From: Lucifuga dentata
Taxonomy: Eukaryota > Chordata > Actinopteri > Ophidiiformes > Bythitidae
Assembly (NCBI GenBank): GCA_014773175.1
Contig: VXCM01000313.1
Location: 124,001-188,000 of the forward strand
Reading direction: 5' to 3'
Length of the DNA: 64,000 bases
Positions 11,959 through 31,824 of this stretch are shown here, one piece after another. The position numbers were made by a program, and so were the translations under genes. Numbering within the stretch: the first letter of the stretch is position 1; each line of letters opens with the position of its first letter. Under the pieces are notes generated by a model. It was not told the DNA's origin. It saw only the letters and a list, made by a program, of their open reading frames with translations, and made no database searches.

Positions 11959-13798
11959 ATGTAGCCTATGATTACTGAGTCATAATGAAGGCTGTTGGAT
12001 GGGACTGTGGCTATGAACTATGTCATTAAAGATGCTGCCGGATGGTTGGAAAGCCTACAGGTCTCTATTTGAAAGACTGACACACAGCACTGGAGTCAGA
12101 ATGTTGTAGCTTCTTTGGTTTTTGAGTGTTTTTTTTTTTTTTTTTNTTTTTTTTTTTTTTTGTGAATGTTACACCAATAATAGAAATTAAATTTGCTTCA
12201 TTCTCAACAGCAGAAGCCCTCTTGTTTCAGACTAGGGCTCCACCTTCAGCTTAATTACTTTGTGTGTGTTTTTGCCAGACAGCTACCACAGAGTTCTGTA
12301 AAACAGCTTAGTCTCAAGGGCCTTATATTTAGATTTTAAGAGCAATATTGAATTCCAACCCAAGATATTTTCATGAGGGTGATTTAAGGTGTCACTTTGA
12401 TATGGCAGCAAGTTATGACTGCAATTACGATCATATCACATCACATGGCTGAAAGAGGACTTGCGTACATACCCTCTGGGTGACGAGTGACAGGATTGGG
12501 GTTGCATCTACTCATGATAGGACATTACTAATGTGATGCAAAGTAACAAAACACTTCTTTTATTGAGGTGATTTGAAAATCTATCTAACCCATTAACATT
12601 ATACCATCTCACTCTGTGATGACAAGTCACAATGGTTTCATTTTGCAATGACTAAGCATTTCCTACAGATTGATATTGATTGGTGCTTTAAAACGGTTTT
12701 CATTGTACATGATCGCATCAAGAGATGTCACCTAAATTAAAATATTATCTCTGACAAAAGATTGTCTTTTTATATATTTTCTGACATATGTAAACAGGAC
12801 TAATCGAAGTACCACTGACATGTATCACATCATAGAAGCAGATGTGTCCTATATTTCTCGTCTCCCTATGCTATTTCTTTTATTCAGCACCTCTTACAAG
12901 GGGAGGTGCCCATTTCTGTGATGTATGCTGTGAGTCATGGTTCTATCCCTGTCTGTCTGATCTAAAACTCACAGAGGGGCACATTTTAGACCTGGGGTTG
13001 TCATTGTTGGCATTCACTTGAAAATATTAACCAGTCACGTCCCCCTCTCTTGTAGGAAGCACAAGTACTGCATACTTGTCATTGTTAAGATTATTTTGCC
13101 TTGAAAATGGCCAGATTTGGACATATAATAGTACTGGCATCCAAAACCTCACAGTTTGTATCTTAGTCTTGACTATGATGCTGCACTGCTGATTATAAGT
13201 TATTATGTTACACATAAAATCTTCTGTGTCCATAATTACAGTTGGTGAGCCTAAAAATAAATTACTGACTGGTAACATTATTGATAATACCCTACAATTC
13301 CTTAACAACAAGCATTGGAACATGTTTTTAATCTCTCTACATGCTAAACTGAAGGACAACAGACAGACCTGTTGAGATTAGGAGACTGACTTTACTGATG
13401 CTGGAGAAAGAACAGAGTGACCCTCTCACACCTTCCAGGATATTTTCTTCAAGCATGTCTATTGGGATTCTGGCAGCCTACATTCCCAGCTTCAAGGTCA
13501 GCAGCAGTGGTAAATTAAATTACCTGTCTGTTTTGTGGTGTTGGCGCAGGGTCAAATGTAACTTGGCTGAAATGATGAGTGTGGGGTTTTGCAGGGAGCA
13601 GCATTTGTCCTGACCCTATGGTATCACTGTAGCAAAGCAAGTAGCAGCGATGAAAAGAGCTGAAATCAAAAGCAGTGTATTAAATTCTGCTTCTGTAATC
13701 ATTTGCACGCAAAATCGATTAGCTCCCTTTACATTTGTAGGGCTGCGAGGTACTCAGGTACGCATGCGCTCCCTCAATGGGAAAATGTGCGAATGGCA
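11959..13798. other. Gene-free stretch
   Basis: AT-rich sequence with a poly-T tract carrying an N at 12,146. No recognisable exon. The minus-strand open frame at 13,027-13,359 has no recognisable homology. Confidence 0.45.
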
Positions 13799-13931
13799 CC
13801 CCGTGAACGCTCGATTTTTGCTTGACTAGCAGCCGAGAGAGAGAGAGAGAGAGAGAGAGAGATCNCCCCGTGAACGCTCGATTTTTGCTTGACTAGCAGC
13901 CGAGAGAGAGAGAGAGAGAGAGAGAGAGATC
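13799..13931. repeat. 66-bp exact direct duplication around a single N (probable assembly artefact)
   Basis: Bases 13,799-13,864 recur exactly at 13,866-13,931, with N at 13,865. Each copy ends in a GA microsatellite followed by GATC. The bases just upstream (13,740-13,830) are rich in CpG for this region, which may mark a regulatory site or a young repeat. Confidence 0.85.
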
Positions 13932-14106
13932 GATCACGTATAGTCTATATCTTTATCGTTTTGTTTATTTCAATGGAGTCATAGTTGTCAGATTCACTCA
14001 AGTAGGCAAAGTATATTTGCATAAAGACAAGTGTCAAGTTCAGCTTTGGTGAACTTTGACCTTCAGCCAACAGCAAACTATCTGTATCAAAATTTGAGTT
14101 GTAACA

Positions 14107-14139
<33 letters not shown>

Positions 14140-14199
14140 AGTTTTCTGCAAGTTTGTCCTTAAGTTTCTTTTCATATCTGGTCACGCAGGCTCACAAGT

Positions 14200-14280
14200 G
14201 CTGCAGATGGCTTAGTGGAACGATACACGGAATTTGTAGTCGTGTGAATAAAACGGCGTTGGATCGATTTCCACTGCAGA
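14200..14280 (+). repeat. tRNA-like sequence (decayed tRNA pseudogene or SINE head)
   Basis: TGGCTTAGTGG at 14,208-14,218 fits a pol III A box, and GGATCGATTTC at 14,261-14,271 resembles a B box, 42 nt apart. CTGCAG at 14,201-14,206 can pair with CTGCAG at 14,274-14,279 as an acceptor stem, and ACACG/CGTGT at 14,225-14,245 can pair as an anticodon stem but encloses a loop of wrong size. A working tRNA is therefore unlikely; a tRNA-derived repeat or pseudogene is the better reading. Confidence 0.35.
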
Positions 14281-15222
14281 CAAGTGGGTTACACATGAAA
14301 CACACAAGTGAGAAGTGACAAACGGGATTGTGAAACAATGAAATTAAGATGTTACAATTAAAATCGGTAAACGCATTAAAATAAACATAGTGCAATGGTT
14401 AAATAAAAAGCAAAGTAAAAAGATCAATCTGAATATATATATATTTTTTAAAGATACTGGGTCAAGCAGAAAAAAACCTAAAAAACAAGTTAAAAAGGTC
14501 GCAGAAATGGTTGAAAGAAAAACACAAATGGTGAAAAAAAATGAAATAGTTATTTTCTACAGCTGAAAGCATTCTAATGCTGTGCATTCAGAAAGTATTT
14601 AGACTCATCCACACTTTATTAATTTTTATATGTTACAGCCATAGTTTAAAACTGAATAAATTCATTTGTTCCCTCATCAGTCTGTACATAATACTCCATA
14701 CTGATAAGGCAAAAACAAGTTTTTAGTAAACCTTCCAATATATTGTCCTTTTTAAAAAAAAAAAATAGCTTACCAGTTTTTTATTTTTATACTTTAGTAC
14801 ATATGAAGTTCTTGAATAACTGGAATTTACAGGTTTTACTAAACACTTATGGTCCCATATTTGAAAATATGTTAAGTAATACTATATTTCACTAACTTTT
14901 AATAAAGGACAACACTATCCTCTGGTGGCCAGAAGCAGCAGAAACTGATTGTGCTCACACATGATTGTGTTAGATGATTTTAGTGATTTTTTTTACCATT
15001 AAAAAAAGTATAATAAATATTCATTATATGTCTTATCAATAAGTATATGATTTATTTTTGTTGACTTGTTTCATGATCCTTACTGTCATGTAATTATACT
15101 TCATCTGCTGGACATCTTGAGTATGACGTGGAAAATAACTTTCGTCATAATTTGCATGATTATTGTCATTGTGGTAACGATAAATTTGTACAGTGACGTC
15201 ACAGTTACTTCACATCATCATT

Positions 15223-15275
<53 letters not shown>

Positions 15276-16097
15276 GTTGGCAGTTTTCCTTTTCAGAATC
15301 ACCAGGCATTTTTGTCATGCAGCCTGTCAGCCTCCCGTGTTAGCTGTCACTACAATGTCTAGAGGAATTTATTTCTCTCACTTGCTAAGAGGCTGTTATC
15401 ATGAGACAAACGGCTGTCACACCACACTATGGAATGAGAAGAACTCAAAGTATGTATCACAGTGTCAAAACACACACCACCAACAAATAAGCAACCTGAC
15501 ACTTGGCACTTAGCTGTTTAGGTATGTGACACTGTGAACTGTTTACAATATCTGCAAGAAAATGTAGGGGGCAAAACAATGAGAAATTTACACCACATAT
15601 TAGAAACAAGTGTGTTTTGTCTCATCTCTTTGGGGTAAAGTAACATGATATGCAATTTATGCAGCTGGAAGTATCCCAATTGATAAGAATTTACAAAACT
15701 CTAATCATCACTGCAATTGCATTACTTCTACAGCTCATACTTCTAGACTTCAGCTGGGGTTATAGCTGAGCTCTCTTAAAGAAGCTGACATGAGTGCCAT
15801 GCACAGGAGACAATGTTATCTGAGAAAGACAATGCACATCATTTGTTGTGATTTCTTTGCTGTTCTATGTCTATCTGTGCAAAATTGTCAGGGAAAATGG
15901 ATGAGCACAGCTCTTTAACCATGCTTACTGCAGGGACAGCAAAGTGGATACTAGAGAGCAGCAGTGCAGCACTAAACACACGCAATGTTATTTTTACCAC
16001 TTTTAGTAAAAGTATTGATGATCACCAAATAGTTGTTAAATACTTTTATTTATTTATTTATTTAAATTACAGTAGAGGCTAAACAAGAGGTGCCTCC
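14281..16097. other. Gene-free stretch with a CA microsatellite
   Basis: No exon recognised. It contains a CA run at 15,227-15,274 and, just before it, a perfect CRE palindrome TGACGTCA at 15,194-15,201. A CTCF-like core, CCTCTGGTGGCC, lies at about 14,921-14,932. Confidence 0.45.
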
Positions 16098-16320
16098 TAC
16101 ACTACATGATCAAATGTGTGTGGATACCTGAACATTACACCCACATGTCCTTGTTGAACATCAAATTTCAAAACCATGGGCATTAATTTGGAGTTGATCC
16201 CCTCTTTTCTGCTTTAATTGCCTTCACACTTCTGGGCATTATGAGGTTTACTGGCATGGATGTTGGGTAATTAATCCCAAAGATGTATAGTGGTGCTGAG
16301 GTCAGTACCTAAATTGTACC
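16098..16320. mobile_element. Decayed fish DNA-transposon fragment
   Basis: The stretch from CTACACTACATGATCAAATG, through ACATTACACCCACATGT, to CAAAACCATGGGCATTAAT matches from memory a very common teleost non-autonomous DNA transposon family that begins with an ACACTATATGGAC-type end. It is diverged from that consensus and no clean target-site duplication is visible. The family name was not confirmed. Confidence 0.55.
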
Positions 16321-16869
16321 TTAGAGATGAATGATACACAAGAAAAAGAAGTTTTATGTCCACACAATATCTTATATTTCTTGTACTATACTGTACTAGA
16401 CTGCAATCCATTTATTAAGAAAAATAAAAGAAGGAGAAAGAAAGAAACTACTTCTAAAAGAAAAAAAAAAAGACCAGGAACTTTCTGACTACCTAAGNAG
16501 GAGAAAGAAAGAAACTACTTCTAAAAGAAAAAAAAAAAGACCAGGAACTTTCTGACTACCTAAGTAGTACCTCCTAATTCGGACAAAAAGAATAAAGAGT
16601 AATCACAAGCTCCTGCATTTTTTTTTTTTTTTTTTTTTAAATTAACCTTATGCACTCTGGGTTTGTCATGCTGACACAGGAGACAGCCATTTCCAAACTG
16701 CTGGGATAAAGTTAGAAGCACACTACTGTTGAAAATATATGTATATGCATCAAGATTTGCATTTACTGGAGCTGATTGGCAGTGGGCCCATTAATTAGTG
16801 AACCTATCTGTCCACACATACGTTCAGCTGGCCAGTGTACTACTAACCAGTGGAACCTGTCAGTCTTGT
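16321..16869. other. Gene-free stretch upstream of CUL3, with a 66-bp duplication artefact
   Basis: Bases 16,432-16,497 recur exactly at 16,499-16,564 around one N at 16,498. A poly-T run lies at 16,619-16,638. No exon is visible. Confidence 0.6.
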
Positions 16870-17119
16870 CTCTGTACTCTCGCGAGAGGTCGGCGTTGCG
16901 CAGTGAAGTAACCGTCCGCCATCACTGCATACTAGCTAGTTAGCCAAAAATCAGTGAGCCAAGATAGAGTGTCAACAACATAACAGAGTCAGACACAGCT
17001 CATTCTCAGAGGGGAGGTCAAACATTTCCCTGTCACTTTCCTGACCAGAAAACAAAGTAGTAGCCGCCTTTCATGTAGTCTTTAAGTTAACTCAGAAACG
17101 ACAGTGGGGCTAACTAATC
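16870..17119 (+). promoter_or_regulatory. cul3: CUL3 promoter and 5' UTR
   Basis: A CpG-rich patch begins abruptly about 250 bp before the CUL3 start codon. The palindrome TCTCGCGAGA occurs at 16,878-16,887; this element is known from housekeeping vertebrate promoters and is read by CGCG-binding factors. CCGCCATCA near 16,916-16,924 resembles a YY1 site. No TATA box is visible, which suits a broadly expressed gene. The transcription start probably lies just downstream of the palindrome, leaving a 5' UTR of roughly 200 bases; that is inference. Confidence 0.7.
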
Positions 17120-26497
<9,378 letters not shown>

Positions 26498-26934
26498 AGA
26501 ACAGTAAGGATGAGAAGAGGAAGAGACTGAAAGGGGGAGCAATGGGATGTTGGTTTTTTTTTCTTTGGACTGTTGCTTCGCATGGACTGGAAGTTTCTTT
26601 TAAAGACAAATGCTGGGAACCTGATCGATCACCCCTTACAAAAACACAATAAAACAGAAATTGGGGTGGAATATCTGTGCAGGACAAAAAAAGAAATGTG
26701 TCGGTTTGTAGATGATTTTTTAAATCTGGCCCAGTCTTCCTATTCCCTTTGAGTTTTACCATGGATGGATCCAGCTTCAAGCTTTTCACTGTTTTACCCT
26801 TGTAGAGATTAAACTTGCAAAGAATCCCTTGGGAAAAATGTGAATGCACCATATTATTTTTTGTTTCAATACTGTAAAAATGGTGACATGATAAAATTAT
26901 TAAAAACAACAAATGTGGATTGTTAAAAAATGAA

Positions 26935-26940
26935 AATAAA
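26935..26940 (+). terminator. cul3: CUL3 polyadenylation signal
   Basis: A canonical AATAAA lies 438 bp after the stop codon. An earlier AATAAA at about 26,648 may be used as a proximal site. Confidence 0.6.
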
Positions 26941-26959
26941 ACTATTGAGTATTGATGCT

Positions 26960-27634
26960 CTGTGGCTTTCCAACAGTGATCTAGTCATTACACACTGATT
27001 TAACATGTAACAATAAGTTGACCATTTTTAAAATTTATCTTCCACCTTTAAATCTTACAGCCATTCATTTGTAGTTTTTACATTATATCCATTTGAAAGT
27101 GTGTTTCTTTTTTAGATCTTATAATTAATTTCTGTGAAGATATCAGTGTTATAGGTGCTAAATAACAGCTTGTCTGTGCTGCTGAAGTGCAGTAGAATCA
27201 CTTAATTTTCTTTATATTCAGCTGGGAGTTTTCTACACACCAATGGGAGCTGTATATCTACATGCTAGACGTAAAACGTCATTGGTTTCTCCCACGCACA
27301 CACTGCCTGATAGTTTTCCCCATGTGAGTCATGAGTCAGAAATCAAAACCACATCCAACAAATAACAAAACCCTGCTTTATCGTTTAGATAACAGGCATT
27401 TGATGGGTATTTGCTTAATGCTATTCAGATCCATATTAATCATTTAGTCAGTAAAATAACACAACATTTTCAGAACAACATGAACGCTGGAATCATGTCA
27501 GGTGACACTGACCAAACACTGTCCAGCATAGACAGCTGCCTTGAAAATGAATGAGTGGAATTAAGTGATACATTTGTCAAACAAGACTGAACATAACTGT
27601 GTTACAGATTTTCCAGTATTTGATCATTATTCAT
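26960..27634. other. Intergenic spacer between convergent genes
   Basis: AT-rich DNA between the 3' ends of CUL3 (+) and the DHRS12-like gene (-). I see no exon or repeat family here. Confidence 0.6.
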
Positions 27635-27640
27635 TTTAAT
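27635..27640 (-). terminator. dhrs12: DHRS12-like polyadenylation signal candidate
   Basis: Minus-strand ATTAAA lies about 56 bases beyond the stop codon. It is the commonest variant signal; no AATAAA was seen closer on this strand. Confidence 0.4.
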
Positions 27641-27695
27641 TGGTTTGAAGCGAGATGAGGTAACATTTAAATCAGACTTGATAAAAGTTTTGCTG

Positions 27696-30600
27696 CTAAA
27701 CCGTGATACACTGAACAGCTTTGGTCAGATTCTCCAGCTGAGCCATGAAGTTTTGAATCTCCTCGGTAGAACTGTGAGTCCAAGCCAGAGGAAGATGGGC
27801 TGGAACAGGTTTACGATCTGCAATACAGATGCGTATGGATTTGATGGTGCCGTCTGAACTTGGATAAAGAAACATTAGACATAGAAAATATCCTTCCAGG
27901 TATATATGGAAAAACCTGTTTCTCACTGCTTACCTTGAAAGAATTGTCCACTCGGTGTTCTGGCTGCGACCCTCGACAGGGCCAACCAGACCACAGTGTC
28001 AGCCCCCTGCTCCACCGTACGCAGCCTCTCCCCCATCATCTGGTGGAACTGAGGCATTGATGTAGAAACAGCTGCAAACAGGAAGAAATTAGCTGGGATT
28101 AGTGATGTGTGTAATGTTAATATTAATGACAAACCTGAGCCAGTGTTGTTTTATTCTAACAAGCAAATGAATGACCTTCAGGTACTTAAGCATTTTAAAC
28201 GTGGATCCATAAGGCATAATTTCTGTCAAAACGCAAATACAACTAGATTTTTGTTTTTTGTTTTTTTTTGAACAGCCAAGAAAAGAGCTTCTAGGAAATT
28301 GGGATTGAAAACCTTCCAGCATCATTGGCATAAATTGGAAGGAGATTACATTGAAACAATAAATAACTGCAACGCCTGATGTAGAGCTTTCCTTGCCAGA
28401 GCATATCAGTCAGTAAATGAAAGAGAAAAACATTAGGCCACTGGTACTGTGGCTTTACCTGGTGTATCAACCCAGCCTGGATGCATCACAGAAAAATGAA
28501 TGAGTGGGTTGGTTTTGGCCCACTGCTCTGTCAGCACCACCTGCTGTCTCTGATAGGAAACAACACATTGTCATCTCAAAATAAAACAAGCTGCCTCAAT
28601 TCCCATCATCATATTTAAATGATATTCCTTTTTAATCTGTCTTTATCAAAAAAAAAAAAATCACACAAAATGAAACCTAGTGAGACACAGGAAGTTTCTC
28701 AGGAAACAGGATACAGGCTTATTTCTCTCTGTTACCCTGAATCATCTACCTTGTTCTGGGCATAGACCATGGTACCATCAAAGTAATCTTTCTCTGACTG
28801 CAAGTCATCAGTTTGAAGTTTCTGGATCAGCATGCCTCCTGAGGACACGGTGATCTGACAGGCAGGGAGAAAAGAAGCAGTGTGCTTACACAACAGCCAT
28901 TAGAGTGTGGACAAAAGTGACCATTATGCTGTCATCATGACACAGAACAATTTGCATGTATGTGTACGTACCACCCTTGGATTCCGGCTATTCTGTAGAA
29001 GCGGTATGAGACTCTGGGTGAGCATGTATACCCCTATAGGGAGAAGAACAGAAAGAACATCAAGCTTCAACCTTTATTTAAAATGAAATGTAAAAAACAG
29101 GTATCTAGAAAGTAGTAGGGTGCTATTTAATCATCAGGATGAGGTCTCACCCATGGTGTTGGTGGCAAAGTTCTTCTCCAACCCCACAGCATTCACTTCT
29201 CTGTTGTGTACCATGCACCCTGCATTGTTTATCTGGACAGAAAACAGATTCATCCTTGCGCTGTATTTGTTTTGTTACCTACTTTTGTGTTTGCAGTCAA
29301 AATTGAACAACCCAATGTCCAGTGGTTATGACATGTTTTGTGCCATCATCAAAAATATGATCAACATACATATGATCAGTGAATTGCTCCTTGTGCTGCC
29401 ACAGAATGAAGTATGAGCAATGCCTCAAGAAAGGTTTATATACGACAGCAACAAGGACGGTTACAAGACAGTATTCCTATGATCAAAAGATATATTATTT
29501 TTTTCTGGAAGGTGTGGTTTATGTGTGAATTGCCAGGGAAATTCCTGACCATAAAACCACAGATATGCAAAATAAAACACCCCAAATTGGATGAAAATCT
29601 ACATTTTTGTGTGTTCAAAGTCTAATGCTAATCAGATGAACTAAACTACATTTTTCAGGGCAAGCTTGTAAATGGTCTAACAGGAGGGTAAAGATAAAAT
29701 GGCATATTGGTTTTCAACCAGTGATTTGAACTTTGACTTTTGTGATGAAGAGTAAAGAAAATACTTACCAAAACATTCAAAGAAGGATGCTGGCTCTTGA
29801 AGGCCTCTGCAAATTCCCAGACCATGCATGTCTCTGACATGTCTACAATATGAATGTATACCTCCTAGAATAGAAAATATAAATAATCATCATTTAGTTT
29901 CTCATATGGCCCCGCTTTTGTTCTCTCACTCAACAAAGCATGGTATTTGTCTTTTGTTTTTTTATGTTAAGTATCAAGCACTCACTGTATTCCCGGACTC
30001 CCTGACAATCTCCACCCTAGCCTCTTCAGCTTTGTCTTTGTTCCTACAGACCATGTGGACCGTGCCACCTGGAAAGAACACACAAGTATTTATTCTATAC
30101 ACACATCAATACATTACAATATAGAAAATACACTTCCCCAGGAGCCATCTTTTTCTTCTGCATGTACCTTTCTTTGCTATAGCCATGGCAGTTGCTCTGC
30201 CAATACCACTATTGGCTCCAGTGATCATGAAGGACCTTCCCACGACAGACACATCCAGGTCCTTGGCTTCAAAGTGTTTAGATGCAGCTTCATATCCCGC
30301 TCTGATGGAAAAGTTAAAACACACGAGAGACCAAACCATAGGTTTTTGACCAGAACACTGATGTCAATATTTTAAAGTAAATAAACTCTGATTATTTATT
30401 TGACCTTTATTTCACCAGGTAAAAAAAACTCATTGACATAAAAATCTCTTTTTCAAGAGGGACTGGCCAAGACGGCAGCATTGAAAAACAACAACAAATC
30501 ACTTATTTTTAATATTCATATTGATTATATGTTTTTTTAATGACAAACATTTTTGGTAAGGAAGAAGACTTGTGACAAAGATATACACTGTTCATTTCAA

Positions 30601-31384
30601 AAGATAAACTTCATTATCAAAGACAATAACAGTTCAAATAAAATCATAGACAAATAAATAAAATAAAATGTGAATTGTTATAAAATGAAAAAATAAATAA
30701 GAAAAATAATGGTCAGATATGCACATGCAGCAAAATGTTGCAGCTGCATATTTGCAAGTTCATACGCCCATAAGGACAGATCTGTGAACAACCAGTACAG
30801 GCTTGTATTTCAGTCAAGCCCCCAAAACACACTAATCCATCAGTGCCTGTAAACCTATGAGGGGAATTTAGGTTCATAAAGACAGAAATCACATTGGATA
30901 AGATTTTGGCAATCTGAAATGTTTATGTTTATCTAGTATTTAAAATCAGTTTCTCTGAATGCCATCCACAAGACACTTCAGCTGTCAATGGAACTATTGT
31001 AGCTGTAGTATAAAGGCTTACGTGTGTGTGTGTTGTTGTTGTTGTTGTTATTGTTCCTAGTGCCATATAGTGATCAGACCTTTGCTATTTCTCTCTTAAA
31101 AAGCACGTATACTTGCATACATGAGATTCAATAAATGATTCAGTAAATTATTTCCATGTTTCAACAGTCTAAATTAAATTGTGCTGTGTAAGTAACAGCT
31201 AAAGAGTCTAGATTCCCTAAGATTCCACAAACCACACTCTTAAAACATTAAATTCTTTATAAAATGAATTTACATATACACAGAATTTTCATTTTATGTA
31301 TATGTAAACAGACCACAGTGGGACTGACCTTGTATATTCGTGGATTCCTTTCAAAAACCAGATGACATTTCGGTACAGAGACAT
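27696..31384 (-). CDS. dhrs12: Short-chain dehydrogenase/reductase, DHRS12-like
   Basis: Ten coding exons on the minus strand, in order 31,329-31,384; 30,168-30,301; 29,986-30,068; 29,769-29,864; 29,151-29,232; 28,972-29,033; 28,750-28,854; 28,459-28,549; 27,934-28,071; 27,696-27,817, join in frame to 322 residues. The product follows human DHRS12 (about 317 residues) from MSLYRNVIWFLKG to the DRKPVPAHLPLAW region near the end. Classical SDR motifs are intact: the cofactor loop TGANSGIG at 46-53, NNAG at 125-128, and the catalytic serine region TVSSGG at 173-178 with YAQNK at 202-206. It should therefore be an active NAD(P)-dependent oxidoreductase; its substrate is not established. The amino end has a hydrophobic segment that may anchor it to a membrane. 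It converges on CUL3 and diverges from AP1S3. Whether this is the main DHRS12 or a DHRS12-like paralogue needs a gene tree. Confidence 0.9.
30398..30482. repeat. Interspersed repeat in DHRS12-like intron 1
   Basis: The run from TTTATTTCACCAGGT through AAAATCTCTTTTTCAAGAG to GGCCAAGACGGCAGCA matches from memory a widespread teleost interspersed repeat with CTCTTTTTCAAGAG and TGGCCAAGAC words. Family assignment was not confirmed. Confidence 0.5.
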
Positions 31385-31824
31385 CTCCTCTCATTATCAG
31401 TGAGTATCTCCAGATAAAACAGCTTTCCACGCAATTCTTAAACCCACTGTGGCAGATTGATATCACATGTGCCACAGAAGCTACTGCCCTCTAGCAACAT
31501 TGTATGAGAACTACATGACCACATAAAACCCCCTCAATGAAACGACTTTAACTTTTGTGAGCTCATTCATTCATTCAATCAGCTGGGAGCTCTTTTTAGT
31601 TTGCGTTGGATGGGTTCAGCGTCTTAAACGTGTCACATGAAATCTACCACAACCAATCAAGTTAATTCTGGCGGCTGGTGACGTCAGAGGGAGAGGCTTC
31701 CTAATTCGCACAGTGGAGTGGACGACAGCGATGTGTTCAGGCGGACTAGTTGACCCTTTGTAAGGGTTAAAGTGCCTTTTTAAATAATTTTATATCATTT
31801 ATAACGACTTGAAACTGCGTTGAA
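31385..31824. promoter_or_regulatory. Shared (bidirectional) promoter of DHRS12-like and AP1S3
   Basis: The two start codons are 440 bp apart and point away from each other. The interval contains a CCAAT box (about 31,652-31,656) and, 23 bp further on, a perfect CRE palindrome TGACGTCA at 31,679-31,686. CpG density rises from about 31,668 to 31,745, and no TATA box is visible. CCAAT plus CRE is a common arrangement in bidirectional vertebrate promoters. A CTCF-like core TGCCCTCTAG lies at about 31,485-31,494, nearer the DHRS12-like side. Confidence 0.65.

Noticed and set aside
14200..14280. Functional tRNA gene
   Set aside because: The anticodon loop is 11 rather than 7 bases and the T arm has a mismatch, so it is listed only as tRNA-like.
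27645..28060. Plus-strand frames over DHRS12-like exons 9 and 10
   Set aside because: The minus strand gives spliced, in-frame SDR sequence with consensus splice sites; the plus frames have none.
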